Shown here piece by piece: positions 42,907-51,440 of a stretch of DNA of 64,000 nt. The notes below the pieces were generated by a model. The model was not told where the DNA came from. It searched no databases and saw only the letters and a program-made list of their open reading frames with translations. Position 1 is the first letter of the stretch. Each line of letters begins with the position of its first letter. Source of the DNA: Salinimicrobium profundisediminis (GTDB lineage Bacteria > Bacteroidota > Bacteroidia > Flavobacteriales > Flavobacteriaceae); assembly GCF_026241755.1 (NCBI RefSeq), contig NZ_JAPJDA010000003.1, forward strand, positions 110,815 through 174,814. The letters run 5' to 3'. Both the position numbers and the translations under genes were made by a program.

Positions 42907-43207
42907 GCAAAAATATTATTTAATTCTTCCTTTTTATTTAAGTAAAAGAGCTTCAGCATCTTATTCATGCAGGTATTTTCATTTCTTCAGCACTTCGCCC
43001 ATTATTCTTTTGAAAGTATCTGTTTTAACCCTGTAGCTCCTTCTCAGAATATCTAAAAGTACTACTAAATCTTTGCTAAACTTCAGCTAATACAGGGGTG
43101 TTTATTCTTCAAAAACTTACGAATCGGTTAAATTTACCTGTAAGGCATTTTTACTGGGAGCACAAGCTAAAACTAATTTCATCCTCCCAAAAAAAGCAAA
43201 ACCTATT
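42907..43207. other. Intergenic region before the DUF1704 cluster
   Basis: No gene is seen and no convincing TTTG/TAnnTTTG pair for the 43208 gene was found. The final 20 bases before the ATG are A-rich, as usual for Bacteroidota translation starts. Confidence 0.4.
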
Positions 43208-45094
43208 ATGGAAGTAAGCACATCTAAAGAAACACAACCATTTGATGAAAACTCCATTCAAAAACTTATAGAGGAACTTCAGGAAAAGTGCGAAATAGAG
43301 AAGCACCTGCCGGGAGGTGGCTATCTGCATATGAGCGATGAACTTCCTTATTTAGTGATCTACAGAGATCTTAAAGATAAGGAGGATGAAGAAAAAGACC
43401 GGGCAACTGTACGCCTTATTTTAAGTGAAGCCTCTTTTCTAATTATTGGAGATAAAGATTTTGAAGGCTACCAGCGGCTTATGTTCAGCCTGAGTGAAGC
43501 CATGTCTTCAAAATTTAAATCATTTCTTCTGCTCGAAGTTTTTGCAGGAGAGTCAGGCAGCCGCGGATTTAAGATCAAGGGGCCTGCACAAAAGCTCTCA
43601 ACTACAATTAATGTGTTTAAGGAGGAACTGGATGAGATGAATGCCGGCTACAGCGCCTTAAATTTTACTGATACCGAAATAGAGGATTCCCTGGAACGTC
43701 AACCCCCGGGACAACCACCTCTTTTAAGCCTGGAACAATTAAAAGACGCCGGATGTCTACTCATTGGCCTTCAGGTACCACCCGTTTACCGCAGCCAGGA
43801 TGGAGAAGAATACCCCGTTTTCTTTAGAAGCTTCAAAGATAATTTTGTGGTTGCCCTACATAAGACGATTTACGACTTTATAAGGATTCAAACTTCCAGC
43901 GGAGTGAAGAGTTACAGAGCCCTGGGGCAAAAGAACCTTCAGGAAAAGGTATTGGAAATTGACCGGGAGTTGGCCGAAATTGAATCTTCCTACCAATTTC
44001 TATGGTTGGTTTCCCCTGCCAATATTCGAACTATAAAAGAGACTTTTTTCAAAAGTAACTATGAAAAGGTTCTTAACTATCACTACAGGCTTTTACCATT
44101 TGACCCCGATGTTCTCAAAAGAAAACTTTATAACTTAAAGATCGAGGAAGTAGATGACCCTGCACTTTCTTACATTTTTCGGGAAAAACGAGAAGAACTC
44201 GATCTCCAGATAAGCATGCTTACCGAAAGAGGTCTTGATAGTTTTTTCTATAACAGTATGATGCTCTATGGAAAAATTAGTAGAGAACTTCAAAGGGAGG
44301 CCGAGACAATTCTAAAAGAAGTTCCCGAACAGGAACAACAGGATTTTGAGAGTATACTTAAAGCTGAAGATTTTGAGGTTCTTGCTCACAAGGAGTTTGA
44401 GTACTTCCGGGGTCAGGATGAGAATTTTTCCAGTAAAGTACATGTACGCGATGATGTCAATATTCTTATGGTCTCTCGTGGAGAACTTTATTTACCAAGT
44501 GATTACAAGCTCAATGCAAATGAAACTAAAGCTTTGATACAGCACGAAATAGGCACACATGTGCTTACTTACTACAACGGAAATAAACAGCCCCTAAGAC
44601 TACTTTCAATTGGCCTTACCGACTATGACACGCTTCAGGAAGGCCTGGCAGTGTTATCTGAGTACCTCGTAGGCGGGTTAACTGCTAACAGGATGAGAAC
44701 TTTAGCTGGCCGGGTTGTGGCTGCTTCAGCAAGAATGCACGGGGCCGATTTTCAGGAGATATTCCGTCTGCTTTATAACGATTATAATTTTACAGCGCAA
44801 AGGGCATTTAATATCACCTCACGAATTATGCAGGGAGGTGGCTTTACAAAAGATATTTCCTACCTCAAGGGGCTGGTACAACTCAAGAAACATCTTGAAG
44901 AAGGTGGCGAATTAAGCCCTCTTCTTACAGGAAAATTTTCGCTTGAGCACATGCAGATAATCAAAGAATTGCAGGATAGAAGAGTGCTGTCTCCTCAAAA
45001 GCTTACTCCACGTTATTTACATTCAGAAGAGACTAAAGAGAAACTTCAGCAAATTAGAAAGGGGATTCCTCTTTCACAATTGATCAACGCATGA
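43208..45094 (+). CDS. DUF1704 metallopeptidase (flavohemoglobin expression-modulating QEGLA motif protein)
   Basis: A 628-residue protein. Residues about 1-240 form an alpha/beta N-terminal domain (YLHMSDELPYLVIYR, PPGQPPLLSLEQLKDAG) and 250-628 the DUF1704 domain. It has the zinc motif HEIGTH at 446-451 (HExxxH) and QEGLA at 477-481 followed by SEYLVGGL. DUF1704 includes the vertebrate KIAA0895/MATCAP proteins, which remove a C-terminal Tyr from tubulin. No signal peptide is visible, so cytoplasmic. Its stop overlaps the ATG of a decayed ATP-grasp copy by ATGA, showing the original operon arrangement. An intact ATP-grasp ligase and an AstE-like hydrolase follow. The substrate is unknown. 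Confidence 0.9.
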   Translation: MEVSTSKETQPFDENSIQKLIEELQEKCEIEKHLPGGGYLHMSDELPYLVIYRDLKDKEDEEKDRATVRLILSEASFLIIGDKDFEGYQRLMFSLSEAMSSKFKSFLLLEVFAGESGSRGFKIKGPAQKLSTTINVFKEELDEMNAGYSALNFTDTEIEDSLERQPPGQPPLLSLEQLKDAGCLLIGLQVPPVYRSQDGEEYPVFFRSFKDNFVVALHKTIYDFIRIQTSSGVKSYRALGQKNLQEKVLEIDRELAEIESSYQFLWLVSPANIRTIKETFFKSNYEKVLNYHYRLLPFDPDVLKRKLYNLKIEEVDDPALSYIFREKREELDLQISMLTERGLDSFFYNSMMLYGKISRELQREAETILKEVPEQEQQDFESILKAEDFEVLAHKEFEYFRGQDENFSSKVHVRDDVNILMVSRGELYLPSDYKLNANETKALIQHEIGTHVLTYYNGNKQPLRLLSIGLTDYDTLQEGLAVLSEYLVGGLTANRMRTLAGRVVAASARMHGADFQEIFRLLYNDYNFTAQRAFNITSRIMQGGGFTKDISYLKGLVQLKKHLEEGGELSPLLTGKFSLEHMQIIKELQDRRVLSPQKLTPRYLHSEETKEKLQQIRKGIPLSQLINA

Positions 45095-45319
45095 AAATAT
45101 GTTTTGTAGTAAATAGTGTGGAATCTGAAGGTGCCGGCACCACGGTTTACATGATGCATGAAGCCTGGAAAAGGAATCATGACGTTTACTTAATGGGAGT
45201 ACAAAATTGAGGTTGAAAATTTCTCGGATGTCATCATTGAGTCCATCGAGAGAAAAATTGAATATAAGAAGCATTATGGCACCGGAATTTCCAACCGCGA
45301 ACTTGCAACAATGGAATAG
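45091..45319 (+). pseudogene. Collapsed tandem duplicate of the ATP-grasp ligase gene
   Basis: The first 39 codons (45091-45210: MKICFVVNSVESEGAGTTVY, then YLMGVQN and a stop) match the start of the intact gene at 45376. In another frame, 45212-45319 encodes FSDVIIESIERKIEYKKHYG and ends SNRELATME, matching the intact C-terminus (FSDVVIDAIEKKVEYKKMY, SNQVLATMA). Thus about 820 nt of the middle are gone and the two ends are out of frame. The ATG overlaps the DUF1704 stop (ATGA), as the functional copy probably once did. Confidence 0.88.
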
Positions 45320-45375
45320 AATATTTTAAAAATTTATCAATTTAACCGGGAGCGATCCCCTAAAAGAAATCATTA

Positions 45376-46425
45376 ATGAAAATATGTTTTGTAATCAATA
45401 GTGTTGAGACTGAGACCTGTGGTACCACAGTGTACCTTATGCAGGAAGCCCGAAAACGTAAACATGATGTTTATGCCATGGGCGTGGGAGATTTTTTCTT
45501 CGAACAGGACAAAGAACTTTGTATAGAATCTACTTACCTGCCCAAAAAGATTGAAGCAAAAACTCCTAAAGAATACCTTGAACTGTTGCAAAGCGATAAA
45601 GCCAAAAAAGAGAGAATCACAGCTACAGATCTTGATGTGCTTTTTATAAGGAACAATCCTACCGAAGAAGGTTCTTCCCGTCAATGGGCCGAGCAGGCCG
45701 GGGTTGCTTTTGGCCGCATGGTACAACAGGAAGGCGTACTGGTACTCAATGATGCCTATGCCCTGTCTAATGCTTTTATTGATAAATTATATTTTGAGGA
45801 GCTTCCGGCAAGCATCAAACCCTACTCTATCATCACCCGGAAAAAAGAAGATGTATTGGAGTTTTTTGAGAACCACAAGAAAAAAATGGTGCTCAAACCT
45901 TTAGAAGGCTCGGGAGGAAGAGATGTGTATTTGATCGATAAGAACGAAAAGAACCTGAATCAAATCATAGAAAACCTCTCTAACCAGGGCTACATCATCG
46001 CACAGGAATACCTGCCCGCAGCAAAAGAAGGTGACGTGAGAGTTTTACTTCTGAATGGCCGGGTCATGGAAAAGGATGGAAAATACGGAATCATCAAAAG
46101 GGTCACCGGAGAAGGAGAATTCCGTAGTAACTTTAATCAGGGGGGTACAGGTGATAAAAGTCCGCTTACAGACGAAATGAAGCGCATTATTGAGATTACT
46201 GCTCCTAAATTGATTAGGGACGGATTATTCTTTGTAGGCCTTGATATTGTTAAAGATAAGCTCATCGAGATCAATGTGCTTAGTCCAGGAGGAATGGATC
46301 ATTTTGAAGAAATTGGTCTTCCCGATTTTTCTGATGTGGTCATAGATGCGATCGAAAAGAAAGTAGAATACAAAAAAATGTATAAGGGTCAGATATCCAA
46401 TCAGGTATTGGCAACAATGGCGTAA
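45376..46425 (+). CDS. Glutathione-synthetase-like ATP-grasp ligase
   Basis: A 349-residue ATP-grasp enzyme that would activate a carboxylate as acyl phosphate and ligate an amine. It has an N-terminal domain MKICFVINSVETETCGTTVY with LDVLFIRNNP, the ATP-binding Lys and Gly loop VLKPLEGSGGRDVYL near 172-185, AQEYLPAAKEGDVRVLLLNG, and the metal-binding LIEINVLSPGGM near 298. The order is that of GshB-type ligases, but no gamma-glutamylcysteine synthetase is nearby, so glutathione is unlikely and the product unknown. It sits between a DUF1704 peptidase and an AstE-like hydrolase; 5 nt separate it from the latter. Confidence 0.9.
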   Translation: MKICFVINSVETETCGTTVYLMQEARKRKHDVYAMGVGDFFFEQDKELCIESTYLPKKIEAKTPKEYLELLQSDKAKKERITATDLDVLFIRNNPTEEGSSRQWAEQAGVAFGRMVQQEGVLVLNDAYALSNAFIDKLYFEELPASIKPYSIITRKKEDVLEFFENHKKKMVLKPLEGSGGRDVYLIDKNEKNLNQIIENLSNQGYIIAQEYLPAAKEGDVRVLLLNGRVMEKDGKYGIIKRVTGEGEFRSNFNQGGTGDKSPLTDEMKRIIEITAPKLIRDGLFFVGLDIVKDKLIEINVLSPGGMDHFEEIGLPDFSDVVIDAIEKKVEYKKMYKGQISNQVLATMA

Positions 46426-46430
46426 TAAAA

Positions 46431-47336
46431 ATGCAAAAAATGAAAGAGAAAACCCGAATCATAGGAGAATACACCAGTAATAAAGAAGGACCTTTGCTGT
46501 TTGTAACTGCCGGGGTTCATGGTAATGAACCCAGTGGAGTAAAGGCTTTAAAAAAGGTATTTTCTGAACTTGAAAAAACAAAACCTCAAATTAAAGGAAC
46601 AATTGTTGGCGTTATGGGTAATAAAGCAGCGCTTGAAAAAGACCAGCGATACATCGATGAAGACCTTAACCGCACCTGGACCGAAGACAATGTGACAAAC
46701 CAGGATCCCGAAACCCAGGAACAGCGGGAAATGCACGAGATCATCAACGTTTTGGAGGGCCACCCCGAAAGTCAGTACTCCAAACGCTATTTCCTTGACT
46801 GTCACACTACGTCATCAGACAGCCTGCCCTACATATCGGTACAGGATGTGCATGACAATGTTAAGTGGTCTCAAAAGTTTCCCACTTACATCGTGAAAGG
46901 CTTCAGCGATATCGTTTATGGCGCTATAGATCATTATATGAGCCGCACCGGCTTAACAGGCTTTGTCTTTGAAGCCGGGCAGCACACGAATGAAGCTTCC
47001 GTAGAAAATCACGAGGGAATGATCTGGCTGGCTCTAAAACATGCTAACGGACTTGATGTGGAACAGGTTTCCTGCTATCCCGAATGTGTAGAGCGATTCA
47101 CCGAAAAGAATGCTCCTTCACAAAAAACCTTTGAAATTGTTTACCGGCACGAGATCAAAAAAGGCGACAGCTTTAAAATGGAACCCGGATTCAAGAATTT
47201 TCAGAAGATTAAGAAAGGACAATTGCTCGCCACAAGTAATGGCGGCGAGATAAAGAGCGAGTGGGACGCCTACATCTTTATGCCCCTGTATCAATCTCAG
47301 GGCAACGACGGATTCTTTATTATTGAAGAAGTATAA
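46431..47336 (+). CDS. Succinylglutamate desuccinylase/aspartoacylase (AstE, M14-type zinc hydrolase)
   Basis: A 301-residue zinc-dependent amidohydrolase/carboxypeptidase-fold enzyme; an ATG at 46440 is an alternative start. The zinc site is built from GVHGNEPSG (HxxE near 30-34) and the downstream His in FLDCHTTSS; DLNRTW is the substrate-binding NR motif and FVFEAGQHTNE carries the catalytic Glu. The C-terminus forms the beta-barrel domain (KIKKGQLLATSNGGEIKS). AstE and aspartoacylase remove acyl groups from amino acids; related M14 enzymes remove C-terminal residues. Being 5 nt from the ligase gene, it probably acts on or near the same product. The exact substrate is open. Confidence 0.9.
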   Translation: MQKMKEKTRIIGEYTSNKEGPLLFVTAGVHGNEPSGVKALKKVFSELEKTKPQIKGTIVGVMGNKAALEKDQRYIDEDLNRTWTEDNVTNQDPETQEQREMHEIINVLEGHPESQYSKRYFLDCHTTSSDSLPYISVQDVHDNVKWSQKFPTYIVKGFSDIVYGAIDHYMSRTGLTGFVFEAGQHTNEASVENHEGMIWLALKHANGLDVEQVSCYPECVERFTEKNAPSQKTFEIVYRHEIKKGDSFKMEPGFKNFQKIKKGQLLATSNGGEIKSEWDAYIFMPLYQSQGNDGFFIIEEV

Positions 47337-47343
47337 AAAAATT

Positions 47344-47372
47344 CCCTGTCAAAAATGCCATTTTTGACAGGG
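47344..47372. terminator. Intrinsic terminator containing AAATGCCATTT
   Basis: A 14-bp stem CCCTGTCAAAAATG/CATTTTTGACAGGG with one-base centre lies between convergent genes. The T run (ATTTTTTTAT) is on the minus side, so it mainly ends the beta-propeller gene. It carries another copy of the recurring palindrome. Confidence 0.8.
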
Positions 47373-47408
47373 GATTAAAAAGATTAAATATTTAAGGAAT
47401 AAAAGCCT

Positions 47409-48581
47409 TTAGCGGATCAAAAATTCTAATGAAACCGGGGTTTTTGAAGCTACAGGCTCTCCTTTTTGTTCTAAAGATCCATCCTCTTCAATTTTAAATA
47501 CTGAAATATCTCCTGAATCCTGATTGGCGGCATATAAAAAGGCTCCATCAGGGGAAATGGCAAAATTTCGGGGGGTTTTACCGAGTGTAGAGGTGAAATT
47601 TGGATTGCTCAGTGCTCCTGAAGCAGCATCTACCTCATAAGAAACAATGCTGTTGTGCCCGCGATTAGAAGCGTAAAGGAATTTCCCTGAAGGATGCAAA
47701 TGAATATCAGCACCCGAATTGTTTTCTGAAAAATCTTCGGGAAGGGAAGAAATATTCTGAATAAGTTCAAGTCCGCCATTTTCCAGCACCTTAAAAGCGC
47801 TTACACTGCTGTTGAGTTCATTAATTGAATAAGCAAAACTGCCATTTTTGGAAAGTGTAAAATGCCTGGGGCCCGCACCTTCATCCAGGGCTACAAAAGC
47901 CTGCTCTCCCGGGACTAATTTGCCTTCGTTTTCATCAAAATCATAGATCCAGATTTTATTATTGCCCAAATCGGCAACGTATGCGTGCTTATTATCAGCC
48001 GAAACAGTGACCGAATGAGCATGAGATCCTTCCGGATTTTCAAGATCTATTCTCTGTTGTTTCTTCAGAATGCCATTTTCATCCACTTTGAACAGCATTA
48101 CTACACCCCCAGAATAATTCGCTACAAAAACATATTTACCAGATTCATCAGTCGTCACATGAGCCGGTGCAAAGCTTTCCGTAGAAAGTTTGGAGAGTTC
48201 TTCTAAAGAGTCGTTTTCATTGATCTTGTAGGAATAAATAAAACCCGATTCAGCATCTCCGGGGCCTAATTCGCTCACTGCAAATAGCAGTTTTCCATCT
48301 TTTGAAGCCTTTACAAATGAAGGATTTATCACTTCAGCAACGGTTTCACCCTCGTTGAGTTCGCCTGTCTGGCTGTTTTGGTAAAGCGTATAAATACCTT
48401 TGGCCTTACCGTCTACATGGCCCTCTTTTTTAGTGTATGAACCCACAAAGATTGTATTCATAGTTTCAGCTTTTGGATCGTCGGGAGTAAAGTCATTTTG
48501 GGATTGGTTTTTCCCCTGGTTGCAGGAGGCGAGGCTAGCAACAAGACCAGCTGCCAGAAATTTGATGGTTGAAATTCTCAT
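47409..48581 (-). CDS. Lactonase family beta-propeller lipoprotein (6-phosphogluconolactonase-like)
   Basis: A 390-residue exported lipoprotein: N-terminal signal with lipobox LASC (Cys near residue 20), then a linker and a seven-bladed beta-propeller of the YbhE/Pgl type. Blade repeats include FVGSYTKKEG, VFVANYSGGVVMLF, AYVADLGNNKIWIY, DIHLHPSGKFLYASNRGHNS and FLYAANQDSGDISVF. Family members include cytosolic 6-phosphogluconolactonase, but an export signal argues against a pentose-phosphate role; it more likely opens an extracellular lactone or binds a ligand. It is a single gene ended by the hairpin at 47344-47372. Confidence 0.88.
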   Translation of the reverse strand: MRISTIKFLAAGLVASLASCNQGKNQSQNDFTPDDPKAETMNTIFVGSYTKKEGHVDGKAKGIYTLYQNSQTGELNEGETVAEVINPSFVKASKDGKLLFAVSELGPGDAESGFIYSYKINENDSLEELSKLSTESFAPAHVTTDESGKYVFVANYSGGVVMLFKVDENGILKKQQRIDLENPEGSHAHSVTVSADNKHAYVADLGNNKIWIYDFDENEGKLVPGEQAFVALDEGAGPRHFTLSKNGSFAYSINELNSSVSAFKVLENGGLELIQNISSLPEDFSENNSGADIHLHPSGKFLYASNRGHNSIVSYEVDAASGALSNPNFTSTLGKTPRNFAISPDGAFLYAANQDSGDISVFKIEEDGSLEQKGEPVASKTPVSLEFLIR

Positions 48582-48631
48582 AATAAGGTTTGTTTAAAAG
48601 TAAAACTTTTTGTGAGAATCTTCGGGATTAT

Positions 48632-49498
48632 TTAGGAAATGGCAATAATGAAAAGTCCGGTAAGAATAATGCTAATCCCTATTATCCTGTTCCTGAAGTT
48701 CTTCTTTTCATTCAGAAAGAAAAAGGCATAGAGAATAATAAAAACGGCGCTCGACCTTTTAATCGTAACCACGTAGGACACCAGGATAAGCTGAAGTGCA
48801 AACATGTGGGCCAGCACACTGGTGGTCCTGAAAAAACCGACCATAAACAGCGGACCTTTGCGGTTCCTGATTTGTAGCCAGGGCTTCTTTGACTTCCACA
48901 ACAAAATGGGAACCAGGTACATCAGGATCGTAAAATCTTTCGTGAACGCCCAGAAAACAGGCGAAGTCTCCTCCACTCCTATTTTATCCAAGTTGGCCGT
49001 AATACTCCAGATGAAAGCTACGCCAAACATATATCTTGCTCCCTGATTCTTCAGCAGGGAAACGAAGGGCGCAAATACCTTTTTTGGATCCTCACTCAAA
49101 TTGGAAATATAAGTCCCCACCACAATGAGAAGAATCCCTATCAATCCCAATGCATTAGGAAATTCGCCCACCATTATGGGAGAAGTGATGAGCATGAACA
49201 GCGGCGTTAAAGTAATAAGCGGAAGCGTCACCGAAATTTCGGACCTCTTGATAGCTTTAAAATACAGTAAAATCACCATTAGCTGCAGCAAAGAACAGCC
49301 AAGTAGCGCCCACAAATAGCGTGTGGAAATAGATTCAAACCCGAAGTAAAAAACCACCGGGATCAAAAGAAGGCTTTGTACCAGGTGCATAGAAAAAGCC
49401 GCCGTGTATTCATCAATGTGATGAAGGTTGTGCTTACTGGTAATATCCTTTAAAGCTTCAGAAATAGCAGTTCCAAAAGCCAGTAAAAATCCTAGCAT
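48632..49498 (-). CDS. EamA/DMT family transporter
   Basis: A 288-residue membrane protein with ten predicted helices in two EamA halves (for example MLGFLLAFGTAISEALKD, LWALLGCSLLQLMVILLYF, LALIGILLIVVGTYI-like segment, YMFGVAFIWSITANLDKIG, IIGISIILTGLFIIAIS). The ATG at 49498 is 5 nt after the ASRT-family gene; a longer frame to 49546 would overlap that gene. As the last gene of the seven-gene operon starting at 55647 it could export a metabolite or sugar derivative made by that operon, but the substrate is not known. Confidence 0.85.
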   Translation of the reverse strand: MLGFLLAFGTAISEALKDITSKHNLHHIDEYTAAFSMHLVQSLLLIPVVFYFGFESISTRYLWALLGCSLLQLMVILLYFKAIKRSEISVTLPLITLTPLFMLITSPIMVGEFPNALGLIGILLIVVGTYISNLSEDPKKVFAPFVSLLKNQGARYMFGVAFIWSITANLDKIGVEETSPVFWAFTKDFTILMYLVPILLWKSKKPWLQIRNRKGPLFMVGFFRTTSVLAHMFALQLILVSYVVTIKRSSAVFIILYAFFFLNEKKNFRNRIIGISIILTGLFIIAIS

Positions 49499-49502
49499 GC
49501 TG

Positions 49503-49883
49503 TCATTTTTTGTCGGCCGGGAAAGCCATAGTTCCCATGATCGCATTTGCGTTTTGGCCGGTGTCTATTCTGCTGAATTGCACTACCACAGGGATGTTTG
49601 AACGAACATAGCAGCCATAATTTCTCTCCAGCGCCACTGCTTCGGGGTCTATTAGGTCGTTGATCCTGATCTTTCGAAGGCGTTGCGGCTTTATTTTTAC
49701 TTCATAAGTGCCCACAGGCGCCTGATTGCCGTAAAATATAAAGATCTCAATATTTGCTTCTTCTTCGGAAGTATTAAGTACCGAAATTTTATCATGGCTA
49801 TTGAACACAGGTTCTTCTCCCGTAGAATCAAACGGAATTCTTCCGCCGGAAAAAGCCCAGTTAAGTTTCCCGATTTTCCTCAT
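49503..49883 (-). CDS. ASRT-family small-molecule-binding protein 1
   Basis: A 126-residue beta-sandwich protein of the family founded by the Anabaena sensory rhodopsin transducer: MRKIGKLNWAFSGGRIP, SHDKISVLNTSEEEANIEIFI, then RRIRINDL-like region and PVVVQFSRIDTGQNANAIMG. Family analysis has predicted carbohydrate or other small-ligand binding, independent of rhodopsin. The ATG overlaps the stop of the lactone-oxidase-like gene by one base, so it is translationally coupled to it. No rhodopsin gene is in the window. A second copy lies at 51068-51439. Confidence 0.87.
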   Translation of the reverse strand: MRKIGKLNWAFSGGRIPFDSTGEEPVFNSHDKISVLNTSEEEANIEIFIFYGNQAPVGTYEVKIKPQRLRKIRINDLIDPEAVALERNYGCYVRSNIPVVVQFSRIDTGQNANAIMGTMAFPADKK

Positions 49884-51067
49884 TATTCAAAGTTAAAGAG
49901 TTTATTCATATAAGGTGTCAAAAAGGTGCTTTCAGGATCAAATTTTTTCCTGGTTTCCTGAAATCGATTCCAGTGAGGATAAAGCTCCTTAAGCTGCTCT
50001 GCCTTTAAAGTGTGCTTCTTGCCCCAGTGTGGGCGCCCGCCGTACTTCAGAAAAATGGGTTCTATAGCCTGAAAATATTCCCAAAACCTGAGGCCGGCAT
50101 TGTGATGAAGCGAAATAGTAACAGATTCCCTCTCACTCATGGGGCTTATAAGTGCGTCATCCTTTTTTATGGTGCGAATAAGGAGCCTCCAGGCGACAGT
50201 ACGTCTCCATTTTTCTTTTACCTGCTTTCTCACTTCAATAAAACACTCCATCGCTTTTTCCTGCGGAAGTACATATTCCATTTCATCGAATTTCAGGTGG
50301 CGCGCCCGTGGCAGGATCTCATGGCTGGGCCCTTCTCTCTCCAGCTCCAGGCTGCCATAGGAGATTTCCGGCATCTTTTCTTTTTCGGTATTCATGATCC
50401 TGATTTTACAGAGATCTGTTCTGGGGTACCAGTAAAAGTCGAAATTCCTGTTTTTTTTGAGCTCCTCAAAATTGTTCATGCAATCTTTAAAAGAGACACA
50501 ATATTCTTTCCTGTAAAGCTGGTAAGCGGGCTCCAGCTGAAGTCTCATTTTAAGGAATATTCCGCAGGACCCCATTGAAACCTGCAGTGCCCGCATGGTC
50601 CCGGCATCGGTATCGCGATTTACTTCCACAATCTCTCCCTCGCCATTAACCATTCTCACACCGTAAAGCATTGCCGAAAGGTTGGGAAGTTCTTTCCCTG
50701 TGCCGTGAGTGCCAGTGCCTATAGCCCCGGCAAGGGTTTGCACATCTACATCCCCGGTATTGTGCATGGCCAGCCCGTATCTAAAAAGGTCTTTGCCGGC
50801 TTCCTTTACCGTCATACCCCCCGGTACAGTGGCCCGGTGGGTTTTCATATCGGGGTCTTCAACGCCTCTAAAGTGCTTCAGCGAAAGCAGGTAATCTTCT
50901 GTCTGCACCAGGGGTGATGAAGAGTGGCCGGCACCTACAACTCTCACTTTTTTCCCTTCCGAAGTTGTTTTTTTGACCAGTTTGCAAACCTGTTCTTCAC
51001 TCTCGGGAGTAATAATTTCTCCCGGGCTAAAAACCATACTTCCACTCCAGTTCTTAAAGATTTCCAT
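49883..51067 (-). CDS. FAD-binding sugar-lactone-oxidase-like oxidoreductase (ALO family)
   Basis: A 394-residue cytoplasmic flavoprotein of the vanillyl-alcohol-oxidase superfamily. The PP-loop FAD motif reads VVGAGHSSSPL near 45-55 and GAIGTGTHGTG near 115-125. The C-terminal ALO domain ends with RPHWGKKHTLKAEQLKELYP and KFDPESTFLTPYM, matching D-arabinono-1,4-lactone and L-gulono-1,4-lactone oxidases or alditol oxidase. The His in GAGHS, where some members covalently bind FAD, is present. It is placed between two ASRT-family genes with zero and minus-one gaps. A sugar-derived alcohol or lactone is the likely substrate by family. Confidence 0.87.
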   Translation of the reverse strand: MEIFKNWSGSMVFSPGEIITPESEEQVCKLVKKTTSEGKKVRVVGAGHSSSPLVQTEDYLLSLKHFRGVEDPDMKTHRATVPGGMTVKEAGKDLFRYGLAMHNTGDVDVQTLAGAIGTGTHGTGKELPNLSAMLYGVRMVNGEGEIVEVNRDTDAGTMRALQVSMGSCGIFLKMRLQLEPAYQLYRKEYCVSFKDCMNNFEELKKNRNFDFYWYPRTDLCKIRIMNTEKEKMPEISYGSLELEREGPSHEILPRARHLKFDEMEYVLPQEKAMECFIEVRKQVKEKWRRTVAWRLLIRTIKKDDALISPMSERESVTISLHHNAGLRFWEYFQAIEPIFLKYGGRPHWGKKHTLKAEQLKELYPHWNRFQETRKKFDPESTFLTPYMNKLFNFE

Positions 51068-51439
51068 TTATTCTGAATATGCAATTGTCGTCAAAAGAGC
51101 ATTTTCGGCCTGTCTTGAATCGAGCCTGGTGTGCTGTACCACAACAGGAATTGAAGATTCGATCACACAAGCATAATCTGTCCCCAGGGGTACGGGTTCA
51201 GGTTCTTTGAGATCATTAAACCGTAAATGTTTGGTGCGCTGAGCTTCTACAGTCACTTTATAAGGCCCTATAGGATCTTTATCAGCAAAGAAGATAGTGA
51301 GCTCAACCTCTGCATTTTCATTAGAAGTATTTAAGATACAGGCTGTTTCATGGCTTGTGAATTCCGGTTCCTTACCTGTACCATATTCGGGGATATAACC
51401 TTCGGCAATAACCCACGTCTTTTTTCCCAGTGTTATCAT
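51068..51439 (-). CDS. ASRT-family small-molecule-binding protein 2
   Basis: A 123-residue paralogue of the protein at 49503-49883: MITLGKKTWVIAEGYIPEY, SHETACILNTSNENAEVELTI, FADKDPIGPYKV, TKHLRFNDL and IPVVVQHTRLDSRQAENALL. Its stop abuts the oxidase ATG with no gap and its own ATG follows the GH13 gene by 1 nt, so it is inside the operon. Roughly one third identity to the first copy by eye, so the two probably bind different ligands or form heteromers. No signal or membrane segment is visible. Confidence 0.87.
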   Translation of the reverse strand: MITLGKKTWVIAEGYIPEYGTGKEPEFTSHETACILNTSNENAEVELTIFFADKDPIGPYKVTVEAQRTKHLRFNDLKEPEPVPLGTDYACVIESSIPVVVQHTRLDSRQAENALLTTIAYSE

Positions 51440-51440
51440 C

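Noticed and set aside
45376..46425. Glutathione synthetase GshB assignment for the ATP-grasp gene
   Set aside because: Motifs are GshB-like, but no gamma-glutamylcysteine ligase is present and the cell appears to make bacillithiol. Listed only as GshB-like.
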